IMG/VR virus record: IMGVR_UViG_3300027631_000020
Span: 1 to 59,999 of that record
Length of the DNA: 59,999 nucleotides
Strand: one strand, 5' to 3'
DNA from: a virus
The translations under genes were made by a program, and so were the position numbers. Positions within the stretch are counted from its first letter, which is position 1. Each line of letters opens with the position of its first letter. The notes beneath the pieces are model-generated. The model was not told where the DNA came from. It was given only the letters and a program-made list of their open reading frames with translations, and did not search any database. This document shows positions 16,744 to 26,300 of the stretch, piece by piece.

Positions 16744-16751
16744 TATTTATA
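16744..16751 (+). promoter_or_regulatory. Late-type box TATTTATA upstream of the sheath gene
   Basis: Exact copy, 37 nt before the ATG at 16789. The leader between is A-rich with no Shine-Dalgarno sequence. Confidence 0.55.
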
Positions 16752-16788
16752 GAATAAGTAATAAATTAAATTAACCAAACTATTAAAA

Positions 16789-19623
16789 ATGGCAAATTCA
16801 AATAGAGTTTTTGTATCTCCAGGTGTTTATACATCGGAAAAAGATTTAACATTCGTCGCACAGAGTGTAGGTGTAACTACATTAGGTTTGGTAGGTGAAA
16901 CCTTAAAGGGGCCTGCTTTTGAACCTATCTTAGTAAAAGATTATGACGAATTTAAATTGTACTTTGGAGGTTCATCACCAGCAAAAGACGGGGCCGGTAA
17001 CCCAAAATATGAGTTACCTTATGTTGCTAAAGCATACCTTGAAGAATCAAATCAGTTATTCGTAACAAGAATCCTAGGATTAACAGGATATAAACCAGTG
17101 AAAACTTTCGCAATTAAAACCTTGGGTGGTTTTGTTGTTGGTTCCATTACAGGTAGTACCACAGGTGTTACTATGGACCCTACTCCATTAGCGACTTTTA
17201 CGGGAAGTACATTTTACGGTGAACTTTCAGGTAAAACCGCATACGATGGTACATCCATTACAGATTATATCTACACAGAATTTAGTGGTTTCACAGGTAA
17301 TACTGGAACATGGTTCGTTATCGGTGAGGCGGACGCAGCAGACGTTGCGGCTCAGGACCCAACTAAAGAAATGATTTCACCATTTACAGGTGACCTAAAC
17401 GCAGATTCAAATTGGAATAAAAATTGGTACAACACATTCAATGATGGGTCGGGAGTTGTTTACTCTTACCTATTTGTTTGGAATGGTACTACTAATTTAT
17501 TCACAGTAACAAGATATCAATATTCGGCAACAGTAACTAATGATAATAAAGTCGTAGTTGCATTCCGTTCTAGAGGTTCTTATTCGGGACAAACATTATT
17601 ACTTGAAGTTACAGGTAACACAAGTTTTAACATTTCAAGTTCTGAGTTGGCAACAAATCCTTTCGCAGAATTTACACTTAATGTAACGGGTTCTACGAGT
17701 GGTGCAAAAACATTCACTTGTTCTTTGGACTCTACATCATCTAAGTATGTAACTAAGGTGTTGGGTACGGATGTATTCGACAAACCTAAATCTGATATTC
17801 CGGTGTATGTTTACGAAACATATCCGAATTATTTGAAAAAGGCATATGAACAAGGATTAGTAAGAGGTTTAAGTTTAACTGAAGTATATGTTTCTGAAGG
17901 AACAAACTTTGTTAGAGAATGGGATACCCCAATGTCTCCAACAGTTGTATCTGAAGTACGAGGTGGTGAAGTTTCTGACCTATTCGAAGTTATTACAATT
18001 TCTGATGGAGATGCTGCAAACGCACAAATTAAAATGTCGGTTATCAATATAAACCTTGAAACAGGTGAATTTGATTTAATCGTTCGTGATTTTAATGATA
18101 CTGACGATAACTTAGTTGCTCTTGAGAAGTTCACAAGATGTTCAATGAACCCTGACCTTCCAGGTTATGTGGCTAAGAAAGTAGGTACTTCAGATGGAGA
18201 ATATGAGTTACGTTCAAAATATATTATGTTGAATATGTCTGAAAACCATCCGGTTGACGCATTCCCAGCAGGTTTTAAAGGATTCGTATCAAATACAAAT
18301 TTCTCAGGTTCAACCTTGGGTTCACTTATGTATAAAACAGAATACTATACTGCGGGTGACGTAACAGGATTTAACTTTGACGGTTCTGAAATTCAATCAG
18401 CGGGAGATAAAGTTAGAAAAGTAACTTTAGGTCTTTCAACTCAAGTTGGATTTGATAAAGATTTATTTAAATATAAAGGAGCATCAGCTGCGGGAGCAAC
18501 TAATGGTTTCCACTTATCTGTAAACGCATCTACTATCACAGGAACAACTTTTACAACTACTCCTTACGATTTAGAAGGTCAATCAGGTGTTGACAACTTA
18601 TTAGTTACATCAGCATACCGTAAATTCACATTTGCAGTTGGTGGTGGTTTCGATGGTTGGGATATCTATCGTCAAACTAAAACTCTTGGAGATGGATATA
18701 TCTTCGGTAAACCTACTTATGTAAGTGGTCACACAACTAATGGTGGTGTGTTCAGTACAACAGTTGGAAACTCTGATTACTACTCATACCTACAAGGTAT
18801 TAACACATTCGCAAACCCTGAAGCGGTAGACATTAACATCTTCGCAACTCCGGGGATTAACTTCTACGACCATAGTTCATTAACCACACAGGCGATTGAT
18901 ATTATGGAGAACGATAGAGCGGATTCACTTTATATCATTTCATCACCTAATTTCCAAACTGCAGAAGAAGTAATTGACGCATTGGACGGTGTCGCATTGG
19001 ATACTAACTATTCAGCAACCTATTGGCCATGGATTCAGGTTAGAGACCAAGATAATGCAACTCAACTATATATTCCACCAACAGGTGAAGTTGTTAGAAA
19101 TATTGCATTGACTGATAATGTGTCTTTCCCATGGTTCGCGGTAGCGGGTTACTCAAGAGGATTGGTAAAATCAATCAAAGCGGTTAAGAAATTAACCCTT
19201 GACGAAAGAGATGACCTATACAAAGCGAGAATTAACCCAATTGCAACCTTCTCAGATACTGGTACAATTATTTGGGGTAACAAAACCCTACAAGTTAGAG
19301 AATCTGCATTGGATAGAATTAACGTAAGAAGATTATTGTTAAGAGCAAGAAAACTTATTTCAGCAGTTGCAATAAGACTATTGTTTGAACAAAATGACGA
19401 ACAAGTTCGTAATGAATTCTTGAGATTAGTAAACCCAATTCTTGAATCAATTAAGAGAGAAAGAGGTTTATATGAGTTCCGTGTTACTGTTTCAAATGAC
19501 CCTGAGGACATTGATTCAAACACACTTAGAGGTAAAATCTATGTAAAACCAACTCGTTCACTTGAATTCATTGATGTTGAGTTCATAATAACCCCAACTG
19601 GAGCATCATTTGATAATATTTAA
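16789..19623 (+). CDS. Contractile tail sheath protein, gp18-like (944 aa)
   Basis: Forms the contractile outer tube. The N-terminal motif VFVSPGVYTSEKDLTF and the segment GLVGETLKGPAFEPILVKDYDEF are typical of T4-type sheaths. The conserved C-terminal domain runs from about residue 750 to the end and includes PWFAVAGYSRG, RVNPIA-like ARINPIATF, and the final beta strands that make the intersheath mesh. At 944 residues it is longer than T4 gp18 (659), the extra length being in the variable, outward-facing middle. It has its own late-type box and is followed by a terminator-like hairpin, so it may be transcribed separately and highly. High confidence. Confidence 0.95.
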   Translation: MANSNRVFVSPGVYTSEKDLTFVAQSVGVTTLGLVGETLKGPAFEPILVKDYDEFKLYFGGSSPAKDGAGNPKYELPYVAKAYLEESNQLFVTRILGLTGYKPVKTFAIKTLGGFVVGSITGSTTGVTMDPTPLATFTGSTFYGELSGKTAYDGTSITDYIYTEFSGFTGNTGTWFVIGEADAADVAAQDPTKEMISPFTGDLNADSNWNKNWYNTFNDGSGVVYSYLFVWNGTTNLFTVTRYQYSATVTNDNKVVVAFRSRGSYSGQTLLLEVTGNTSFNISSSELATNPFAEFTLNVTGSTSGAKTFTCSLDSTSSKYVTKVLGTDVFDKPKSDIPVYVYETYPNYLKKAYEQGLVRGLSLTEVYVSEGTNFVREWDTPMSPTVVSEVRGGEVSDLFEVITISDGDAANAQIKMSVININLETGEFDLIVRDFNDTDDNLVALEKFTRCSMNPDLPGYVAKKVGTSDGEYELRSKYIMLNMSENHPVDAFPAGFKGFVSNTNFSGSTLGSLMYKTEYYTAGDVTGFNFDGSEIQSAGDKVRKVTLGLSTQVGFDKDLFKYKGASAAGATNGFHLSVNASTITGTTFTTTPYDLEGQSGVDNLLVTSAYRKFTFAVGGGFDGWDIYRQTKTLGDGYIFGKPTYVSGHTTNGGVFSTTVGNSDYYSYLQGINTFANPEAVDINIFATPGINFYDHSSLTTQAIDIMENDRADSLYIISSPNFQTAEEVIDALDGVALDTNYSATYWPWIQVRDQDNATQLYIPPTGEVVRNIALTDNVSFPWFAVAGYSRGLVKSIKAVKKLTLDERDDLYKARINPIATFSDTGTIIWGNKTLQVRESALDRINVRRLLLRARKLISAVAIRLLFEQNDEQVRNEFLRLVNPILESIKRERGLYEFRVTVSNDPEDIDSNTLRGKIYVKPTRSLEFIDVEFIITPTGASFDNI

Positions 19624-19634
19624 TGAAAAAATAG

Positions 19635-19660
19635 TGGGAGAGGGAAACTTCTCCCATTTA
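19635..19660 (+). terminator. Terminator-like hairpin after the sheath gene
   Basis: Stem TGGGAGA/TCTCCCA (19635-19641 with 19650-19656) around an 8-nt loop, followed by TTTATATGTTT. The T tract is interrupted, so termination may be partial. Confidence 0.55.
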
Positions 19661-19928
19661 TATGTTTCACATGGAACTAAAAAATATAAAAATAAAATTA
19701 TTATAAATTACCCAGTATTATAGCTAGTATACTAGTTCTAGTATTATATTTCTAGATTTATTTATTTAATCTTTAAATCCAGTTCCAGTATTTATACTAG
19801 TATAGGGAAAAAATACGAAAAAAAAATCAAATAAAAAAGTCCAACGGTGAAATTTTTTATTTTTTCAAGATAGGCATATTTATAAGTAAGAAGAATAACC
19901 AAAAAAAAATTAAAACAAAGACATAGAC
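19661..19928. other. Non-coding region between sheath and tube genes with palindrome cluster
   Basis: No gene is evident. The stretch is very AT-rich and holds two perfect 12-bp palindromes, CTAGTATACTAG (19724-19735) and TATACTAGTATA (19793-19804). Further partial copies of CTAGTAT or CAGTATTA lie around 19712-19750. A TATTTATA copy overlaps the second palindrome (19789-19796) and the promoter-proximal copy is at 19877-19884. A regulatory or replication role is possible. Confidence 0.6.
19877..19884 (+). promoter_or_regulatory. Late-type box TATTTATA upstream of the tail tube gene
   Basis: Exact copy, 44 nt before the ATG at 19929, the longest spacing in the set; the leader is A-rich. Confidence 0.5.
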
Positions 19929-20417
19929 ATGGCAGATTTATTAATGAAAATGCCGGTTCCTTACGAACCGAAAAGAGTTAACCGATTCATACTTAGATTC
20001 CCTTCTTCATTGGGTATCAACGAATGGTATGTATCATCAGCGGCTAGACCAAGTGCGAAAATCAATTCAGTTGCGATTCCATTTATAAACACTTCAACTT
20101 ATGTTGCAGGTAGATTCGAATGGAACGAATTAAGAGTGACGTTTAAAGACCCAATAGGTCCTTCAGCATCCCAAGCATTGATGGAGTGGTTCCGTCTACA
20201 CGCTGAGTCTGTTACAGGTCGTATGGGATACGCTGCTGGGTATAAGAAAGACATTGAATTGGAAATGTTAGACCCAACAGGTGTTGTTGTTGAAAAATGG
20301 ATTCTTCAAGGAACATTTTTAACTGACTTGAACTTTAACGAACTTGATTATTCAAGAGACGATATTGCAACTATCACAGCGTCTTTACGTATGGATAGAT
20401 GTATTCAAGTTTACTAA
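19929..20417 (+). CDS. Tail tube protein, gp19-like (162 aa)
   Basis: Forms the inner tail tube. Length and sequence fit the T4 gp19 family, with a hydrophobic N-terminus followed by RVNRFILRFPSS, a long central loop, the helix segment ASQALMEWFRLHAES, and final beta strands ending in a short basic tail. Its position immediately after the sheath and before the gp26-like gene matches T4-type tails. A strong terminator follows, so it is expected to form its own highly expressed unit. High confidence. Confidence 0.93.
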   Translation: MADLLMKMPVPYEPKRVNRFILRFPSSLGINEWYVSSAARPSAKINSVAIPFINTSTYVAGRFEWNELRVTFKDPIGPSASQALMEWFRLHAESVTGRMGYAAGYKKDIELEMLDPTGVVVEKWILQGTFLTDLNFNELDYSRDDIATITASLRMDRCIQVY

Positions 20418-20449
20418 TAAAAATAAAAAATATAGAATCTGTCGATATG

Positions 20450-20480
20450 AAGGTCTCCTCAAAAGGGAGACCTTTACTTT
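20450..20480 (+). terminator. Rho-independent terminator after the tail tube gene
   Basis: Perfect 9-bp stem AAGGTCTCC/GGAGACCTT (20450-20458 with 20466-20474), loop of seven bases, then TACTTTTTA. It should separate the tube gene from the chaperone and tape-measure genes. Confidence 0.8.
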
Positions 20481-20495
20481 TTATAATAAGTTTCG

Positions 20496-20503
20496 TATTA
20501 TAG
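20496..20503 (+). promoter_or_regulatory. Weak box-like element TATTATAG before the gp26-like gene
   Basis: This gene follows a terminator and needs a promoter, but no exact box is present. TATTATAG differs from TATTTATAG by one missing T. The call is tentative. Confidence 0.25.
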
Positions 20504-20526
20504 TATAGTTATAACAAAATACATAT

Positions 20527-21276
20527 ATGGAAGAATTTAGAATTGACCCAACGATATCTTATGATGTTGTTGAACTACCTTCAAGGGGAATTTACTACCC
20601 AAGTGGTAAGAAATCCCTAAGAGTTGCATACCTAACTGCAACTGACGAAAACATACTATCGTCACAAAATTTAATCGCTACCAATATGGTAACTGAAGAA
20701 CTTCTAAAAAGAAAAATTCTTGATAGAGATTTTGAAGTTACTGAAATGGTTGATGACGATAAACAGGCGGTATTATTATTTTTAAGAAACACCGCGTTTG
20801 GTTCGGAATATAAATTTAATTTAATCGACCCAAAAACAAAAGAAGAATACGAAAGAATCGTTGATTTAAGTGAAGTTAAATTTAAAGATTTCACATTGGT
20901 TCCCGATGTTAACGGTGAATATCCATATAGAATGGAAAAAACTGGTATTGATATCACATTCAAATTTCTAAATCAAAAACAAATTGATGATATTAGAAAA
21001 ATAGAAGACAGTTGGAACGGAAATGGGGTTGCACCTGTTATCACAAAACAACTTGAAATGATGATTAAAACAGTTGCCGGTAATAAAGATATGATGAACA
21101 CAAGAAACTTCATTGAAAAATTACCAATCAAAGATTCTCAGGATTTCAGAAAATACGTGAAAGAAAATTCACCTAAACTAGATTTAAAAAAAGAAGTAAA
21201 CACCCCGTCAGGAGACATAGTCCAAGTAGAAATTGGATTCGGGGTTGAGTTTTTTCGTCCTTTCTACGGATTATAA
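20527..21276 (+). CDS. gp26-like baseplate/tail assembly protein (249 aa)
   Basis: The N-terminal segment VELPSRGIYYPSGKKSLRV followed by LTATDENIL is the hallmark of the T4 gp26-type baseplate protein family (Pfam T4_baseplate). In these phages it sits before the tape measure and acts in hub assembly or as a tape-measure chaperone. The remainder is a mixed alpha/beta domain with a charged C-terminus. Its last codons overlap an open +1 frame that continues to 21409, described separately; the arrangement suggests a programmed frameshift. It follows the tube terminator and precedes the tape measure gene, consistent with tail chaperone position. Confidence 0.8.
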   Translation: MEEFRIDPTISYDVVELPSRGIYYPSGKKSLRVAYLTATDENILSSQNLIATNMVTEELLKRKILDRDFEVTEMVDDDKQAVLLFLRNTAFGSEYKFNLIDPKTKEEYERIVDLSEVKFKDFTLVPDVNGEYPYRMEKTGIDITFKFLNQKQIDDIRKIEDSWNGNGVAPVITKQLEMMIKTVAGNKDMMNTRNFIEKLPIKDSQDFRKYVKENSPKLDLKKEVNTPSGDIVQVEIGFGVEFFRPFYGL

Positions 21277-21409
21277 GAAAGGTCAGCTAGACGAGATTTT
21301 ATTTTTAGTTAAAAGAGGATTCTCTTATGGGGATGTACTTACTATGCCCGTCTTTATTAGAAGGTATTATGTTGAGTATTTAATTGAATTAGAAAATAGG
21401 TCGGCGTAA
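21245..21409 (+). CDS. Frameshift extension of the gp26-like protein / chaperone C-terminus (about 54 aa)
   Basis: In the +1 frame an open stretch runs from 21230 to the TAA at 21407-21409. It contains the coherent coding sequence TDYKKGQLDEILFLVKRG and a helix ending in YYVEYLIELENRSA, with no ATG near its start (only TTG at 21233 and 21245). It overlaps the 3' end of the gp26-like gene at TTT TTT CGT (21250-21258), where a Phe tRNA on TTT could slip to TTC. The likely product is therefore a gp26-like fusion made by +1 frameshift, as in lambda G/GT-type tail chaperones, directly before the tape measure. The stretch may instead be translated from TTG. Coordinates are those of the downstream frame. 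Confidence 0.6.
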   Translation: MSFFVLSTDYKKGQLDEILFLVKRGFSYGDVLTMPVFIRRYYVEYLIELENRSA

Positions 21410-21417
21410 TATTTATA
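21410..21417 (+). promoter_or_regulatory. Late-type box TATTTATA upstream of the tape measure gene
   Basis: Exact copy directly after the frameshift ORF stop and only 3 nt before the ATG at 21421. Confidence 0.5.
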
Positions 21418-21420
21418 GAC

Positions 21421-23325
21421 ATGGCAAATGGACCCAAACCACAAATTTCTTCTTTTATAGGTAAATATGGAAGTGCACCAAAAGATTCTAAGGCGTATTC
21501 CGATGCGATGGAGATGCATTTGGGGTCATCATATAATATGCCTCAAAATGAAACGAATCAATTTCTTAATCATTGGAATAAAGTAAGTAATGGGGTAGGT
21601 TCAGGTTCAACCACTGCAACCTCCACATACAACCCCATAACTATGGCAAAAAATGCTATTGTTGGTGGACTAGAAACTCAAGAACAAACAGGTCAGATGC
21701 CTCAGGTTGGTGAAGAGATGATTAAGGCATCAACATCAGCAAAAGAGTTATTCGGGTTTATTACTAATCTTAAAAGTCCAATGGATATTTTAAGTGGTGC
21801 GGTTGGAGTAATTGGAGACCAAGCGGCGTTATATCTAACACAACAAACTGAACTACTTGGGGTTATCAATAAACAAGCGGGATTAACTGGAAAGTTTTCC
21901 GAAGATGTTAGAGATGAATTAACACAGGCAAATATTCCATTAACTCGATTGGGTATCGGTTTTGCGGATTTAGCAACTGCAGCAAAAGATTTAGTTAGTG
22001 ATAGTGGTAGGTTTATCACTTTAAATAAACAATCTTGGTATGAAGCGGGAGCCGCAGCAACCGCATATGTTGGAACACTTGGAGAATTAGTCCAAATGTA
22101 TCCCGCATTTGAAAAAATAGGTATTGGAGCATCTGATGTTGCCAATCAAATTAAAGAAACAGGTCAAAGGTCTCTTAGTTTGGGTTTACAATCCAGTAAA
22201 ACCACAAAAGAGTTAGGTTCAAATATTGGAAAAATAAATGAATACGGTTTTAAAAATGGTATTCAAGGATTATCCGAAATGGTTAGAAAATCTACCGAGT
22301 TTAGAATGAGTATGGAAACTGCGTTTAAAGTCGCCGACGACGTGATGGACCCAGATAAGGCGATTGATATGGCCGCAAATTTACAAGCAATTGGTGGGGC
22401 TATTGGTGATTTTAATGACCCAATGAAGTTAATGTATATGGCAACAAATAATGTTGAGGGATTACAAGATGCTTTGATTGGTGTTGCGGGTTCATTAGCA
22501 ACGTATAATGAAGAACAAGGACGTTTTGAAATTACTGGTGTTAACCTTAGAAAGGCTAAGGCGATGGCTAGTGAACTTGGGATATCGTACACGGAATTGG
22601 CTAATGGAGCGATTGCTGCGGCTGAAAGGTCAACAGCGGCATCTGCATTATTGGGAAGAGGATTGAAATTAGATGAGGACCAACAAAGATTCCTTACTAA
22701 CATTTCACAAATGAAAGGTGGTCAAATGTCAATTGAACTTAATAGTGATAAACTCAAAGATGCATTAGGTATAGATAGAAAAGCGGGTGAGGTGTCGTTA
22801 GATAAATTAACCCAAAAACAAGTTGATACTCTTTTACAGTATCAGGATGAGTTTAAAAAATTATCACCAGAAGAAATCATTCAAAAACAAGCAACGACGG
22901 TTGAAAATATTGCCAGAGATGTTAATTATATGGCAGCAGCCGCAAGAGTTGGTGCCGCCAATAAAGGAGGAGCATTTTTAGAAAAAATAAAAGAAATGGC
23001 GGGTTATGAACCCGGAACCTTACTTAAAAAAAGTAATGAATTGGCTAATAAAGTGGGAGAGGCTCTCGGTCAAGAACCGGCTAAGGCCACACCAGTCAGT
23101 ACACCGCAACAATCGGTACCTGTGAATAATTCAACACCGACAACAAATACACCAACAACGACTGCTGAGTCCCAAACTAATCAATCTAAAGAAATCACCC
23201 TTAATGTTAAGAGTGACCCAATCATGGATGAATTTTCAAGATACATTGTTAGAAGACCTGAAGCAATTGACGCATTTTTAAATAGTAGTAGTCCGAGAGA
23301 TTATACTAGTCAAACATATGCATAA
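21421..23325 (+). CDS. Tail tape measure protein, gp29-like (634 aa)
   Basis: Sets tail length and is packed in the tube. The protein is largely helical. Residues about 280-450 show the tape-measure core pattern with AIDMAANLQAIGGAIGDFND, ALIGVAGSLATYNEEQG and SELGISYTELANGAIAAAER. Hydrophobic stretches near residues 115-145 could be the membrane-passing segment. The C-terminal ~80 residues contain a Pro/Thr/Ser/Gln-rich linker followed by a short conserved end. Its position after a chaperone with frameshift and before the tube-initiator-like gene is the classical tail order. The short length against the large genome suggests a tail of moderate length. Confidence 0.8.
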   Translation: MANGPKPQISSFIGKYGSAPKDSKAYSDAMEMHLGSSYNMPQNETNQFLNHWNKVSNGVGSGSTTATSTYNPITMAKNAIVGGLETQEQTGQMPQVGEEMIKASTSAKELFGFITNLKSPMDILSGAVGVIGDQAALYLTQQTELLGVINKQAGLTGKFSEDVRDELTQANIPLTRLGIGFADLATAAKDLVSDSGRFITLNKQSWYEAGAAATAYVGTLGELVQMYPAFEKIGIGASDVANQIKETGQRSLSLGLQSSKTTKELGSNIGKINEYGFKNGIQGLSEMVRKSTEFRMSMETAFKVADDVMDPDKAIDMAANLQAIGGAIGDFNDPMKLMYMATNNVEGLQDALIGVAGSLATYNEEQGRFEITGVNLRKAKAMASELGISYTELANGAIAAAERSTAASALLGRGLKLDEDQQRFLTNISQMKGGQMSIELNSDKLKDALGIDRKAGEVSLDKLTQKQVDTLLQYQDEFKKLSPEEIIQKQATTVENIARDVNYMAAAARVGAANKGGAFLEKIKEMAGYEPGTLLKKSNELANKVGEALGQEPAKATPVSTPQQSVPVNNSTPTTNTPTTTAESQTNQSKEITLNVKSDPIMDEFSRYIVRRPEAIDAFLNSSSPRDYTSQTYA

Positions 23326-23339
23326 AATGAGTAAATCTC

Positions 23340-23347
23340 TATTTATA
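23340..23347 (+). promoter_or_regulatory. Late-type box TATTTATA upstream of the 1589-aa gene
   Basis: Exact copy, 13 nt before the ATG at 23361, in a 35-nt gap after the tape measure. Confidence 0.55.
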
Positions 23348-23360
23348 GTAAAAACAATAA

Positions 23361-26300
23361 ATGCCAAGTTATTTAGATTTTAGTAATACATCAACATTCA
23401 GGGATTTTCTTATAGGAAAGACGTTACAACGCCCATTCGGTCCACAAACATTTACGGCATCGAACTATAGTGTTCAAACTCTAAGTAATCTGGCCAACGT
23501 TGACCCAGGTGCGGTCGATACAAACCGAGTAAATGATTTAGTTACAATTAAAAATGCAAATATTTTTAAACCACTAAATTATTTTGTAACAGAAAATATT
23601 AATACATTACCAAGAAGTGCTAATTTGAGTTTATATCCCTATTTTACTAGAGGAGATATTAGTAGTTTAATTGGTATTATGTCGAATAGTAACTATGATA
23701 ATGAATCACAGTTAATGAAATTCGCGGCGTTAAACATACGTGAGAATAAAGATGGACCTGTATTTGCAAGGATTACACAAAATCTAAAATCGGCAACAAT
23801 CGGTAGAGTTAGATTAGCCGATGCGATTAATGGTAATATGACAACGGCAATTAATATTGTTACGGGTAGAGAACCATTAGTAGAAAAAAATTATAGAATC
23901 ACAGTTGCAAAGACACTATTAGGTAAAGGTATTGATTTTCTTCAAACAGTTGCCGGTGTTGAGTTTCCGTGGTCAGAAATACCGGGTGATTATTTATCAA
24001 ACCCACAAAACCCAATTGAGAATAGACCAACACCTAAAACTGAAGGTGGGGCAATTCTACAAGATATTACAGGCGCATTAGGTTCATTGATTGGTATCCA
24101 AAGAAGACCAAAGGTTTCAAGAAAACCTTCCGATTTAATGATTGAATACATGGGCGATGGTCAAAAACAAGTATTGTTTGATAACCTCTCATATTCAAAA
24201 TATGCGCCAAACTACACAACAACCGCAAGGTCTCAACAATCATCCAAATTATTCAATTCGATAAACCAATTTGCTCAAGGAGTTAAATCTCTATTAGGGT
24301 TAGAGGCACCAAAAGGTGGTGCATATATTGGAGACGATAGAAGTGAAGATGTGAAGATGACAATGTCTGATTCAAATAACAATATGGTAAAAGGTAGTTA
24401 CTATATGGGTATGATGTTTGACCCGATTCAAACGTCATTATTTGAAAGACAACAAAATATTACTGAAGGTGGAACACTCGGAGGTAAATTAACTTGGATT
24501 AGTACTAACTCAAAAAACAAGTTAGGTTTATATAATGAGGAGTGGGCTCAAGAATCAACACAACATAGTGACGGACTATCAACGAAATATGGTTTTAGGG
24601 AAGATTCGATTCTTGGGAAAACACAAGAACTCCTTAACTCTATGCCAAATGACGGTATGGCCGCACGAACTCACGTTGGTAATGTTATTGACCAAACTAG
24701 TAGAGTCTTCAAAGAAGGTGAAACAATGTTGTCAAGAGGTTCGGCAATTCAATACGTTGACAAATACACAAAAGAAAACACTGGTATAGAATATTGTAGA
24801 GTATGGACCAAAGATAGGTCTTACTTTAACTATTCAGATACTATGAAGAGAACGGGTAATATCCGTAAATTTGATGATAGTGTTATGAGTACACCGTGGA
24901 ATTTGAACATTGCACCAATGTCAAATGGTCAAAAGGAATTCAAGGGATTTTCAACCAACATATTTCCACAGGGAGACGGGTTTTATGCAAAAAAATATAT
25001 GTTCTCACTTGAGAATTTGGCGTGGAAAACATCAACAACTCCCGGTTTCACATATAACGATTTACCTTATTGTGAAAGAGGAAGTAATGGAGGTAGAGTA
25101 ATGTGGTTCCCACCATACGATTTAAAAATCAGTGAACAAAACTCGGCAAGATGGACGGACAATACCTTCTTAGGTAGACCCGAACCAATCTACACATATC
25201 AAGATACAACAAGAACAGGTCAATTATCTTTCAAAGTTGTAGTCGACCACCCAAGTATTTTAAACCTATTGGTTAGAGAACACTTTAAAGGGATGTCAGA
25301 TGAAGAAACTGAAAATTACATCAATGCAATGTTTGCTGGATGTGAGGAATTGGATTTCTACTCACTTATTAGGAGATACACCCAATTAGACATGGATGAT
25401 GTTACCTTGATTAAGATGTTCTTAGAAAAAGGAAAAGACACCGAAGTTATAAAAAAATATAAAACCATTGTTGAACCTGTTGTCGGTAAAGAAGAAGGTG
25501 GAGGTAATGGAAGTGGGCAAAAAAATGACAAAGTAAGTAAGAGTTTTGTACTTAAATATGACAACGATATTCCGGGTCCACGTTTACAATCGGTAGAGGT
25601 AGACACACCATACGGAGAGTTATTCGGTAAATTTTATGATAAGAAAAGCGGTCATACTGCCTCACTTGAAACCGATTTAAGAAGTATCACAGGTTTAACA
25701 CAAACCGCACAAATTTTAAAAGAAAAATCATACATTTTTGGTTCAACCGGTGCGACTATTGACGATACATCTGTCATTGCTCAAACAACAAAATTGAGTG
25801 AGTACTTTGAGACTGCAAAATCTCAGTACGAAAGTTATACGGGCGAAACTGTAACACTTAAAGAAAAGATTAGTGGTAACACTGTACAAAAAATATATTT
25901 AACAGTCGAGTCATCGTGTTCTTCTGTTGCATCTGAGTATTACAATGAAAAATTGGCGTTGAGAAGAAGTTCAAGTATTATAAGAGACTTTTTCAATAGA
26001 ATATCTAAAGATGGTGATGGGGCAAAAAAGGTAAAATTAAAATGGGTTGATAGTCTTGGTCTTGAGCAAAATAAAAACTTATCTGAAAACGATAAGGTTA
26101 TTGTTGTTAAAGGTAAAGCGATTGTAATTAAAAAAGAATATAAATTAAGTGATTTTGGTTGGTCGGGTAATACAGGTGTTGTTGTTATTGATTCTGCGAA
26201 TTATGGTGAAGGTTTTACCGGACCATCTCCTGACACACAATGTAAAGGGAAAGAATTTGTTACCGTTAAAGGATTGAAAATTAATGCACCTATTGCGTTT

